A stretch of DNA of 23,373 nucleotides from Clostridia bacterium (GTDB lineage Bacteria; Bacillota; Clostridia; Christensenellales; CAG-138), in the NCBI GenBank assembly GCA_016296415.1, contig JAEDJH010000017.1, forward strand, positions 1 to 23,373, in the 5' to 3' direction. The notes beneath the pieces were generated by a model. It made no database searches, had not been told where the DNA came from, and saw only the letters and a program-made list of their open reading frames with translations. The translations under genes and the position numbers were made by a program. Shown here piece by piece: positions 1 through 5,946 of the stretch. Numbering within the stretch: the first letter of the stretch is position 1; each line of letters begins with the position of its first letter.

Positions 1-66
1 CTTGACGCAATGCTTGACGGCGTTGCAGAGCTCAATGACGATGAAGGCTTCGGCTTGAACGACTAA
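1..66 (+). CDS. C-terminal end of an upstream gene (partial)
   Basis: An open frame enters from the left edge of the window in frame 1 and stops at TAA 64-66. Only 21 residues are visible. They are acidic, rich in Asp, Glu and Leu, and end in GFGLND. No domain can be recognised from so short a tail. A strong stem-loop begins 10 bases after the stop, as expected for the end of a transcription unit. The next gene starts about 60 bases downstream on the same strand, so the two could be cotranscribed. Confidence 0.55.
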   Translation, partial: LDAMLDGVAELNDDEGFGLND

Positions 67-76
67 CATGAAAACA

Positions 77-106
77 GCGCCGGCTTGGAGTGTAACAGGC
101 CGGCGC
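77..106 (+). terminator. Perfect 8-bp GC-rich stem-loop after the upstream gene
   Basis: GCGCCGGC (77-84) pairs perfectly with GCCGGCGC (99-106) around a 14-base loop. AAAACA flanks both sides. There is no T-run on the + strand; on the - strand the stem is followed by TGTTTTC. It could be a weak or bidirectional terminator, or an RNA-stability or processing element between the partial gene and the gene at 127. Confidence 0.45.
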
Positions 107-126
107 AAAACATAGACAGGTGCAGT

Positions 127-927
127 ATGGAAAACGAAGTTATGCGCACAACGGAAGCAAACAATCCAACGGAAGCAGAGCATCCAACGGAAGCAGAGCA
201 TCCAACGGAAGCAGAGCATCCGGGAGATGAAGCCCATCCGATGGACAAGGGCTGTGAGTTGGACAGCATGCAATGCCGCCTTTTTGGGGCAGAGGATTGC
301 TCATGCTGTCCGATATACGGACTTTCGGAGGAAAAGAAAGCGGCGCTTTATGACGAAGCCGAGTATCTGGCAGACACCGTGCCCGAAGGCATATATGAAC
401 TTGAACACTCGGAAAAATGCCTGTTTTGCAGGGACGGGAGCGGTACTTCGGAGTATAACGCCGTGGCGAACCTCGGGCATAAGCGCAAAAGGGGCTGTAA
501 GGAGCCGATAGAGGGAGTTGCCTCGGAGAAGGGCTTTTTGCTGTCGGTCAAGCTTCCGATATGCAGCAACTGTAAGCGAACCTATTCAAGGCTGTGGTAT
601 CTGCCGAAATTTGTCGGGGCTTTGGTCGCACTGTGCTTTTGGGCGGTCTTGAGCATCGGCTCGGTTCGTGAAGCACTTGCCGGAGTTCATTCGGCGCTGC
701 CGCTTGCTGTTATGCTTTTAGGTGCGCTGGCGGCGGTTTTCGTCTGCCTCCTGCTTAAAAGATGGCTTGCGGCGAGTTTGACCCGGAGGACGAGGCTCAG
801 CATTTTCGAGATAGAGGGCATGGAAAAGCTCGGAAAGAAAGGTTGGAAGGAGCTTGCCGGCAAAAACAGCCCCGCTTCAAGGCTGTTCTTTGAAAAGCGT
901 GTAAAGCCCGAAGCAGACGGAGAGTAA
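127..927 (+). CDS. Cys-rich two-helix membrane protein with N-terminal PTEAEH repeat (unknown)
   Basis: A 266-residue protein that I do not recognise. I chose ATG 127, which has a short AGG-type ribosome site ahead of it. The open frame extends to a TTG at 85, but that lies inside a stem-loop and lacks a ribosome site. Residues about 14-32 hold three perfect PTEAEH units. A cysteine-rich region follows: C43, C50, C58, C60 and C61; then CLFC (98-101), C124 and CSNC (146-149), the last two CxxC pairs resembling zinc-ribbon knuckles. Two hydrophobic helices follow at about 160-180 and 187-211. A basic, probably cytoplasmic tail of about 55 residues ends the protein. There is no signal peptide, so the Cys region may be cytosolic, with metal binding as the inferred role. 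A good terminator follows, so it ends its transcript. Confidence 0.75.
   Translation: MENEVMRTTEANNPTEAEHPTEAEHPTEAEHPGDEAHPMDKGCELDSMQCRLFGAEDCSCCPIYGLSEEKKAALYDEAEYLADTVPEGIYELEHSEKCLFCRDGSGTSEYNAVANLGHKRKRGCKEPIEGVASEKGFLLSVKLPICSNCKRTYSRLWYLPKFVGALVALCFWAVLSIGSVREALAGVHSALPLAVMLLGALAAVFVCLLLKRWLAASLTRRTRLSIFEIEGMEKLGKKGWKELAGKNSPASRLFFEKRVKPEADGE
166..219 (+). repeat. Three perfect 18-bp in-frame tandem repeats (PTEAEH)
   Basis: CCAACGGAAGCAGAGCAT occurs at 166-183, 184-201 and 202-219 without a mismatch, and a degenerate copy precedes it at 148-165. The unit is six codons long, so copy-number change would lengthen or shorten the protein without shifting frame. Perfect DNA identity suggests recent slippage expansion. 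Confidence 0.95.
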
Positions 928-948
928 GACCGGAAGACAAAAAGGAAT

Positions 949-980
949 AGCCAAGCTGCTTTTTGCGGTTTGGCTTTTTT
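949..980 (+). terminator. Rho-independent terminator of the Cys-rich membrane protein gene
   Basis: AGCCAAGCTGC (949-959) pairs with GCGGTTTGGCT (965-975) over 11 bp, two of them G-U, around a TTTTT loop. A T-run follows immediately. Confidence 0.9.
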
Positions 981-1221
981 GCTGCTTAAACGGTATGGAA
1001 AACGGGCGGGAGTTATACCTGCGGACGAACGGGATATTCGGCATCGACCTGCTCAAGCCTTCTGTTCACCTGAAGCTCGCTGAAATAATAGCCGTTGTTT
1101 CGGAAAGCAGGAGCCGACCTTTGAGCATCGCCATGTTGAAGAACCGTGCCGGATAGTCCGTTTTTGTCTGCCTTATATTCATCGCATCGTTCCTGCAATT
1201 CGATATTGCCGCGTTATCACC

Positions 1222-1253
1222 AAAAAAGGCACAGCAGAGTATTTGCCGTGCCT
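1222..1253 (-). terminator. Rho-independent terminator of the serpin gene
   Basis: On the - strand AGGCACGGCA pairs with TGCTGTGCCT (10 bp, one G-U) around a 7-base loop and is followed by six T. It lies 26 bases after the serpin stop codon. Confidence 0.9.
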
Positions 1254-1278
1254 GTAAGCTGTGCGCTGCGAACGGAAC

Positions 1279-2484
1279 TTAATCCAGATCGTTTACCGCC
1301 GTCACAAAAAGCACGGCGTCGGTCTTTGCATCGACTATCACCATTGCGTAAGGTCTGTTGCAGAACATACGGGGCTTCATGCTGCGTGTGGCGATTATTG
1401 CGGTGGCTGCCGACGCCTCTGTGCCCTCCTCGTTCACCGAGATGTATGCCGAGTGCGCCGCCTGACCTATCTGCAAAGGCTCGCCCGTGATTTTGTCAAG
1501 GAAGCCCCTGCCGCCCAAAAACGCATCCTCCATTCCCATCGTGCAAAGCACCGAAGCAAGGTCTATATCGGATTTAAACTCCGCCTTGGGCATCCAAAGC
1601 TCCATGGACTGCATTTGGCATTCGCTCCACTTTCCCATCGCAAGCTCCACGTATTCGTTCACCGCCATACCCTCGGGAGGGAGCATTACCGCCATGAAAC
1701 AGTCGCCGCCGGCATACGGGAGAAGCGCCATCTGACCGCCCTCGATAAAGCCGAGCTGTATCTCGCCGCCTCTGTACATAAACTCTGAGGAAACGGTGCC
1801 GTTTTTTCCCACAAAGTCCAGGGTCATGTTTGCCTCGGGATTAAAGGGCACCTCCCAGCTTTTTACGAAGTCGATCGCATTTAACAGCACAAGTGCGGCA
1901 TCGGGGGATACCTGCTCGAGCAGTCGGTCTATCCTGCCGCCGGTCTTGTCGCTGACCCAGCCGTTGATGAAGTCCGTCAGACCGGGATCACCAAAGTCGA
2001 ATTTGCCCGTTTCGGCACGGAAAAAGTCGAGCGCATACTGTGCGAACCTCTCCGAAAGCTCGGAGTTTTTCTCAACGAGTACGGCGTTTGCGACGTTTAT
2101 GCCGTCGGAATTATTGAGCGCATTGCAGAGAATTGAATTGTTGAAGGCGATCTCATCGTCGGTGAGGTCGATTTTGAGAGTCTCAGCCATTGCACTGCGT
2201 GCGGCTTCGTCTGCGCCCGACATGGCGAGCTGAAGTATCATTGAGATGGATACGGGCGAGTATACGCCGCTCCAGTCGTCGCCGAGTGCATTGAGAAAGC
2301 TTGAGGCAAAGGCATGGTTCGAGCGGATAAATTCCTCGCTGATCTTGCCGTCTTTGGGCAGGGGAGCCGAACTGAGCTTCAAAAAGCCGGTGTCGGCCTC
2401 GGCGGGCTTTTCCTGACCCGAAGGGGCGCAGCCCGTAAGCATCAAAAGAGCGAGAAGCAGTGCAGATGCCTTAAAATGTTTCAT
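1279..2484 (-). CDS. Serpin-family protease inhibitor, predicted lipoprotein
   Basis: A 401-residue protein with the full serpin length. It starts with a lipoprotein signal peptide (hydrophobic 8-17, lipobox LTGC with Cys19), so it should be exported and anchored to the outer face of the membrane. Serpin hallmarks: the early YSPVSISMIL helix (about 75-84), NAVLVEKN, LLNAIDFVKSWEVPF in the middle, and the hinge EEGTEASAATA at 352-362. The hinge is rich in small residues, which is the signature of inhibitory rather than non-inhibitory serpins. The reactive loop continues IIATRSMKP, so cleavage is probably near Arg367-Ser368; the exact P1 is uncertain by one residue. The C-terminal FCNRPYAMVI strand is the usual serpin FNRPF-like segment. 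GGAGG sits 7 bases before the ATG. The gene stands alone, between its own terminator and a divergent promoter region. Target proteases would be external, for example host or competitor proteases (inference). Confidence 0.93.
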   Translation of the reverse strand: MKHFKASALLLALLMLTGCAPSGQEKPAEADTGFLKLSSAPLPKDGKISEEFIRSNHAFASSFLNALGDDWSGVYSPVSISMILQLAMSGADEAARSAMAETLKIDLTDDEIAFNNSILCNALNNSDGINVANAVLVEKNSELSERFAQYALDFFRAETGKFDFGDPGLTDFINGWVSDKTGGRIDRLLEQVSPDAALVLLNAIDFVKSWEVPFNPEANMTLDFVGKNGTVSSEFMYRGGEIQLGFIEGGQMALLPYAGGDCFMAVMLPPEGMAVNEYVELAMGKWSECQMQSMELWMPKAEFKSDIDLASVLCTMGMEDAFLGGRGFLDKITGEPLQIGQAAHSAYISVNEEGTEASAATAIIATRSMKPRMFCNRPYAMVIVDAKTDAVLFVTAVNDLD

Positions 2485-2526
2485 GTTGTTGTCCTCCGAG
2501 CTTCATTGTATTTACCAATATAACGT

Positions 2527-2555
2527 AGCATAACCAAAAACGGTTGCAAAATCAA
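2527..2555 (-). promoter_or_regulatory. Candidate promoter of the serpin gene
   Basis: On the - strand TTGATT (2555-2550) and TATGCT (2532-2527) are separated by 17 bases. Transcription would begin near 2520, giving a 36-base leader. Each box matches consensus at four of six positions, so this is a reasonable but not strong call. Confidence 0.45.
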
Positions 2556-2580
2556 CAATATATTTTGTGAATAAACATAT

Positions 2581-2660
2581 TTACACCAACAGCGTTGGTG
2601 TTACACCAAAAGCGTTGGTGTTACACCAAAAGCGTTGGTGTTATTCCAACAGCGTTGGGT
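2581..2660. repeat. Four 20-bp tandem palindromic repeats between divergent promoters
   Basis: Units at 2581-2600, 2601-2620, 2621-2640 and 2641-2660. The best unit contains CACCAAC-AGC-GTTGGTG, a near-perfect inverted repeat with 7-bp arms (8 with the flanking A/T). Units 2 and 3 carry one change in the left arm. Unit 4 is decayed at its edges but keeps CCAAC-AGC-GTTGG. The junctions are palindromic as well (TTGGTG-TTA-CACCAA). A 20-bp period is close to two helical turns, so bound dimers would line up on one face. The array starts 25 bp upstream of the serpin -35 box and ends 2 bp before the ComB -35 box. This is the layout expected of a multi-site operator for both genes; the regulator is unknown. 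Confidence 0.9.
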
Positions 2661-2662
2661 GA

Positions 2663-2691
2663 TTGCAATTTTCTGTCGGTGATGATATACT
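2663..2691 (+). promoter_or_regulatory. Candidate promoter of the ComB-GNAT operon
   Basis: TTGCAA (2663-2668), a 17-base spacer, and TATACT (2686-2691, five of six). Transcription would begin near 2698, leaving a leader of about 118 bases. The last palindromic repeat ends 2 bp before the -35 box, so a protein bound there could touch or block RNA polymerase. Confidence 0.6.
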
Positions 2692-2713
2692 TAAACGGAT
2701 TTGAAAATTTCTG

Positions 2714-2748
2714 CGGATGGCTCGTACGCAATCCTACGGATGGCCCGT
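2714..2748 (+). repeat. Pair of 12-bp direct repeats in the ComB leader
   Basis: CGGATGGCTCGT (2714-2725) and CGGATGGCCCGT (2737-2748) differ at one base and start 23 bp apart, downstream of the predicted start of transcription. A short GCCCG/CGGGC hairpin overlaps the second copy. I cannot match the leader to a known riboswitch class. Confidence 0.6.
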
Positions 2749-2815
2749 GGGATCGGGCGTGTCCGTGACCGTTGCATCGGAAAAACCTTTTATCGGGAAA
2801 GGAACAGTATCGTAC

Positions 2816-3529
2816 ATGAGAGCAGATGTATATACGTACAACAGCGGACGGCTGAAAGACCATCAAATTACGGGAAGCACGGTTATAGTAGTGGACGTTC
2901 TTCGTGCCACCACGTCCATCATTACCGCAATAAAGAACGGTGCGGATAAGGTCGTTCCGGCTCAGGATGCCGGCACGGCGGCGGCGCTTGCGCTCAGGCT
3001 CGGCGATGACAGCGTGCTTGCGGGAGAGCGTGGCGGAATACGCCTGCCCGGGTTCACGCTCGGCAATTCTCCGACGGAGTTTACCGCATCGGCGGTCGGG
3101 GGCAAAACGGTCATAATCAGCACCACCAACGGCACGGAGGCAATACACGGCATGAGGAGCGCAAGCAGACTGCTCATCGGCGCAATGATCAACCGTTCCG
3201 CTGCGGCAAGGCTCGCATACGAGATAGGCAACGACATAATAATAATGTGCGCCGGTACGGACGGCGAAATATCCGCAGACGATATATGCACCGCAGGGGC
3301 AATGATATCAAAATTGGAGGAGCTGGGCGTAACGAACTTCAACGACATGGCGCTCATTTCCGGTCTTGCCTACGAAAACTGGCGCAACGGCACGGCGGAT
3401 ATAAGAAAAACAAGGCATTGCAGGCGGCTTATTGAACTGGGATTTGGGGAGGACGTAAACTTCTGCTTCCGCATGGATACCACCAATACGGTGCCCGAAT
3501 GCCGAAACGGCGTTATAACAAAGGCATAA
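2816..3529 (+). CDS. comB: ComB-family 2-phosphosulfolactate phosphatase-like protein
   Basis: A 237-residue protein of the ComB family, which removes phosphate from 2-phosphosulfolactate in coenzyme M synthesis in methanogens. The family is also found in many bacteria that make no coenzyme M, where its substrate is mostly untested. Family signatures: VVDVLRATTSI (25-35), GADKVVPA (42-49), GERGG (70-74), GFTLGNSP (79-86) and STTNGT (102-107). I chose ATG 2816 because it gives normal family length. The open frame runs 33 codons further upstream, but that part does not resemble the family and would begin inside the leader repeats. The ribosome site AAAGGA lies rather far away (12 bases). A GNAT gene follows 36 bases later, with no terminator between. 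No other coenzyme M or sulfolactate gene is in the window, so the substrate remains open. Confidence 0.87.
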   Translation: MRADVYTYNSGRLKDHQITGSTVIVVDVLRATTSIITAIKNGADKVVPAQDAGTAAALALRLGDDSVLAGERGGIRLPGFTLGNSPTEFTASAVGGKTVIISTTNGTEAIHGMRSASRLLIGAMINRSAAARLAYEIGNDIIIMCAGTDGEISADDICTAGAMISKLEELGVTNFNDMALISGLAYENWRNGTADIRKTRHCRRLIELGFGEDVNFCFRMDTTNTVPECRNGVITKA

Positions 3530-3565
3530 ATCGACCGAAGGAAAGAAATAAGGAGATATTGAGAT

Positions 3566-4039
3566 ATGTTTTACGGCTCATGGAAGCTTGGAATGCTCGA
3601 TGAGGGCTATGAAAAGGTAAAATTTGTAAGGGAAAAGGTATTTGTCGAGGAAAAGGGCATACCCGCCTCGGAGGAGTACGACAGAAACGACGAAATTGCG
3701 GCACATCTTTACGTTGAGCAGGAGGACGGCACGCCCATTGCTGCCGCAAGGATGTATCCCGACGGTAAAAATACGGTGATCGGCAGGATAGCCGTCATGA
3801 AGGATTTCCGTGCGGAAAGCTATTATGAGTTCTGCCTCAGAATGCTTCTTTACAAGGGGCAGACGATACCGAACGAGCGCATTGTTACCGAGGTACCGAC
3901 CGAATTTGCCGGGCTGTACGAAAAATTCGGCTTCAGCTACGACTCCGAGCCGTTTATGACACGGGGCGAGATGCACGTTGCCATGAGCGTCCCTTCGGAC
4001 GGGATAACGTGGTTTTCCGACTGCGGAGGAAAGCACTGA
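3566..4039 (+). CDS. GNAT-family N-acetyltransferase with altered acetyl-CoA loop
   Basis: A 157-residue protein of the ElaA-like GNAT group. It has a VREKVFVEEKGIP segment (21-33), a central strand IAAARMYP (58-65), the motif A strand IGRIAVMKDFR (72-82), and a C-terminal LYEKFGF (117-123) that is typical of motif B. The substrate cannot be told. Unusually, the acetyl-CoA pyrophosphate loop after Arg82 reads AESYYEF, where family members normally have a Gly-rich R-x-x-G-x-G/A loop. It may bind the cofactor poorly or differently. AGGAGAT lies about 10 bases before the ATG. It is the second and last gene of the ComB transcript and is followed by a terminator. Confidence 0.8.
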   Translation: MFYGSWKLGMLDEGYEKVKFVREKVFVEEKGIPASEEYDRNDEIAAHLYVEQEDGTPIAAARMYPDGKNTVIGRIAVMKDFRAESYYEFCLRMLLYKGQTIPNERIVTEVPTEFAGLYEKFGFSYDSEPFMTRGEMHVAMSVPSDGITWFSDCGGKH

Positions 4040-4067
4040 AAAAAGCATTATAGCCTTTTGAAAAAAC

Positions 4068-4106
4068 GCCCTTCGGTGCAGAGCCGTTGGGCTTTGCTTT
4101 TTATTT
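4068..4106 (+). terminator. Terminator of the ComB-GNAT operon
   Basis: GCCC-TT-CGG (4068-4076) pairs with CCG-TT-GGGC (4084-4092) around a 7-base loop and is followed by TTTGCTTTTTATTT. Confidence 0.75.
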
Positions 4107-4133
4107 ACATCAATTTCCTTGTCAAAGCGCCGC

Positions 4134-4161
4134 ACAGCCTTGAAATTTTGAGCATACTATA
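4134..4161 (+). promoter_or_regulatory. Candidate SigK-type sporulation promoter of ytxC
   Basis: GCACA at 4132-4136 (AC at 4134-4135), 17 bases, then GCATACTATA with CATACTATA at 4153-4161. This fits the Bacillus SigK pattern (AC, 16-17 bases, CATAnnnTA). The same geometry occurs before the ATPase gene at 16007-16034. Transcription would begin about 20 bases before the start codon. Confidence 0.5.
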
Positions 4162-4186
4162 AGAAAAAAGCCTGTAGGAGACAGCG

Positions 4187-4933
4187 ATGCGAGAGGGAAA
4201 GTATATTGTAAACACTATTGAGTACGAGGTGGAGCTGCCCAAACTCATGCGCCGCAGGCTTAAACAATTCGGTGCGGAATGGATAATGAACGGCGCAGAT
4301 TGCGGTCGGGATTTTGTTGCGGTAAGGATAGAGGATGAGGTGTCGCTGGAGCTGTGGGTAAAGGCGGTTTGCGAGATACTTTCAAAGGATATAGCCCATT
4401 TTGAGATAGCGAGGCTGATAAATTTCATACCCATTTCTCTGGAGGAGAAGCAGCTTGCGCTTCCCGAGGCGGTAAGGAGCGCCCGTGGGATAGATATGTC
4501 TGCGGAGATGAAGGCGGGCATAATGAAGCACTATGCGGATTACGAGCATCTCAATTTGGAGGGTTTTTTGCGCTTCAGAATGCAAAAGCTGCTTGGCGGA
4601 TGGGCGGTGTGCGTGGAGGAGGCGGCGGAAAACGTCATGTTTCGGGAAAAATATCTCGAGCTTATGGATGTGCTTTCCGAATACGTGCGCCCGAGGCTTT
4701 GCGGCGTGCAGGAGGTGGTCGTGATAATACATCCCGACGGAAGCTGCACCCTGACCGACGACAGCAACGCAAGGATAGACTGTGCCGCATCGAGCGAGGA
4801 CGGCGTTATAAGCCTTCTGATAGGGCTTGCACCGGCGAAAATTACCGTGTATGATCTGTCACTCGGACGAAATTCGCTGCTTGCCGAGGCGATAGGGCGT
4901 GTGTTTGAGGATAGGGTAAAGCTGTTTTATTGA
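4187..4933 (+). CDS. ytxC: YtxC-like putative sporulation protein
   Basis: A 248-residue protein that matches the YtxC family of spore-forming Bacillota. The recognisable parts are FIPISLEEKQ (about 84-93), the EGFLRFRMQK block (124-133), EKYLELMDVLSEYV (about 152-165) and the C-terminal VVVIIHPDGSCTLTDD strand pair. The biochemical role of the family is not known; the sporulation link comes from genomic distribution and naming. There are no membrane segments or signal peptide. TAGGAG lies 6 bases before ATG 4187, and a SigK-type promoter motif precedes it, which would place expression in the late mother cell (inference). No neighbour shares its transcript with certainty, and an RpiR gene with its own promoter follows. 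Confidence 0.75.
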   Translation: MREGKYIVNTIEYEVELPKLMRRRLKQFGAEWIMNGADCGRDFVAVRIEDEVSLELWVKAVCEILSKDIAHFEIARLINFIPISLEEKQLALPEAVRSARGIDMSAEMKAGIMKHYADYEHLNLEGFLRFRMQKLLGGWAVCVEEAAENVMFREKYLELMDVLSEYVRPRLCGVQEVVVIIHPDGSCTLTDDSNARIDCAASSEDGVISLLIGLAPAKITVYDLSLGRNSLLAEAIGRVFEDRVKLFY

Positions 4934-4990
4934 AAATCTTTTCACGGGACTACAGGTTAAAATGTTACGGAGGCGGAGTTCGAATTAAAA

Positions 4991-5062
4991 GTGAAAAGCG
5001 GCAAAAATGTGTCAAAAAGCGGCAAATCTATTAAACAGAGCGGAAAAGGTGTTAAAAATTAA
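4991..5062 (+). CDS. Possible 23-residue Lys/Gly/Ser-rich peptide
   Basis: GTG 4991 opens a 23-codon frame to TAA 5062. The product is built of a repeated K-S-G-K theme (KSGKNV, SKSGKSI, KQSGKGV) and has nine Lys and no acidic residue. A GGAG lies 12 bases upstream, which is a poor ribosome site. It sits alone between ytxC and the RpiR promoter. The periodic basic pattern is unlikely to be random, but translation is unproven; it could instead be a gene remnant or A-rich leader DNA. Confidence 0.25.
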   Translation: MKSGKNVSKSGKSIKQSGKGVKN

Positions 5063-5082
5063 CTGAATTAAATCTGTGGCAC

Positions 5083-5112
5083 TTGCAACTGCCTACACCA
5101 CTATTATATAAT
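5083..5112 (+). promoter_or_regulatory. Promoter of the rpiR-PHP pair
   Basis: TTGCAA (5083-5088), an 18-base spacer and a perfect TATAAT (5107-5112). Transcription would begin near 5119. The -35 box contains the TTG at 5083 that would otherwise be the longest possible start of the regulator, which argues for the internal start at 5146. Confidence 0.75.
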
Positions 5113-5145
5113 TCCATAAATAAATTACACAGGATGGTGAGACAA

Positions 5146-5946
5146 ATGCCGGCAAAGATGAAAATACGCTCCGCATACGCATCACTTCCCTCGGCGGAGA
5201 GAAAGGTTGCGGATTACATTCTTGCGGATACAAAGCGTGCATCGCTGATGGTAATAAACGATATAGCACGGGAGGCTGGCGTCAGCGTGCCCTCGGTGAC
5301 GAGGCTTGCAAAAAAACTCGGCTACGATGGATTTTTGGATTTTCGTGTGGCGCTGGCATCGGGCAATGCGAGCAGCACGGCGAAGGAGCTGGAGCCGCTT
5401 TCGGCGGGCGATACCGACGAGGAGACGATTGAAAAGCTGTTCCTTGGTTCGATGCGCTGCATTGAGGATACGTTCAAGGTTCTGGATCCCAAAAAGCTTG
5501 CAAAGCTTGCCGACGAGATAATTGCCGCATCCAGAACGCTCGTAGTCGGAATTTCCGCAAGCGAAAGCCTTGCATCGGGTACGGCATCGTACATGAGCAT
5601 GCTCGGCGCAAACGTCATGGCCTCCACAAACCCCGATCTTGTGAAAAAGCATGCCGAACATATGAAGCAAGGGGAGCTGCTGATAGCGATAACGAGGACC
5701 GGAACGACCAAGGTCATAGTCGATGCGGTCAAGCTTGCCCATTCAAACGGCGCAAAATGCGTCATGATAAGCAACAACGTAAGCTCGCCCGTATCTGCGC
5801 TTTGCGATCTGTTCTTCTGCACCGCAAGGATAAGCGACGTAAAGTACATAATCGGGCGTGAAACCAACATATCCCAGTACGTGCTGCTGCAGGTGCTGTG
5901 CGAAGTCATCAGCCACAAGCTCAATGCGGAGAACACAAAGTATTGA
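5146..5946 (+). CDS. RpiR-family transcriptional regulator (HTH + SIS)
   Basis: A 266-residue protein with the standard two-domain RpiR layout. The N-terminal HTH is NDIAREAGVSVPSVTRLAKK at about 38-57, preceded by the family's LPSAERKVADYIL. A C-terminal SIS domain (about 120-250) contains VVGISASESLA and AITRTGTTKVIVDAV, the usual sugar-phosphate binding strands and turns. Such proteins sense phosphorylated sugars and control nearby catabolic genes. I chose ATG 5146, with GGTGAG 4 bases ahead; ATG 5134 is also possible. The stop overlaps the ATG of the PHP gene by one base (TGATG), so translation of the two is coupled. The likely targets are its own operon and possibly distant sugar genes; no sugar transporter is in the window. 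Confidence 0.9.
   Translation: MPAKMKIRSAYASLPSAERKVADYILADTKRASLMVINDIAREAGVSVPSVTRLAKKLGYDGFLDFRVALASGNASSTAKELEPLSAGDTDEETIEKLFLGSMRCIEDTFKVLDPKKLAKLADEIIAASRTLVVGISASESLASGTASYMSMLGANVMASTNPDLVKKHAEHMKQGELLIAITRTGTTKVIVDAVKLAHSNGAKCVMISNNVSSPVSALCDLFFCTARISDVKYIIGRETNISQYVLLQVLCEVISHKLNAENTKY

Larger units (their letters stand above)
928..1278. other. Intergenic stretch between convergent genes
   Basis: This 351-base gap holds the terminator of the Cys-rich gene (949-980, +) and that of the serpin gene (1222-1253, -). The 240 bases between them contain an open frame on the - strand (1198 to 1013, 61 codons) that begins with TTG, lacks a ribosome site and resembles nothing I know. It may be a gene remnant. 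I see no RNA gene or repeat here. Confidence 0.5.

Noticed and set aside
148..219. CRISPR or regulatory repeat
   Set aside because: The 18-bp units are in frame, without spacers, inside a well-supported coding region (PTEAEH).
1013..1198. 61-codon open frame on the - strand
   Set aside because: It starts at TTG without a ribosome site, between two terminators, and matches no family I know. It could be a gene relic but I cannot support it as a gene.
2581..2660. CRISPR array
   Set aside because: The 20-bp units abut directly with no spacers, and no cas gene is present; the units are tandem palindromes between promoters.
2717..2815. N-terminal extension of the ComB-like protein
   Set aside because: It would add 33 residues unlike the family and begin within the leader repeats; ATG 2816 gives normal length.
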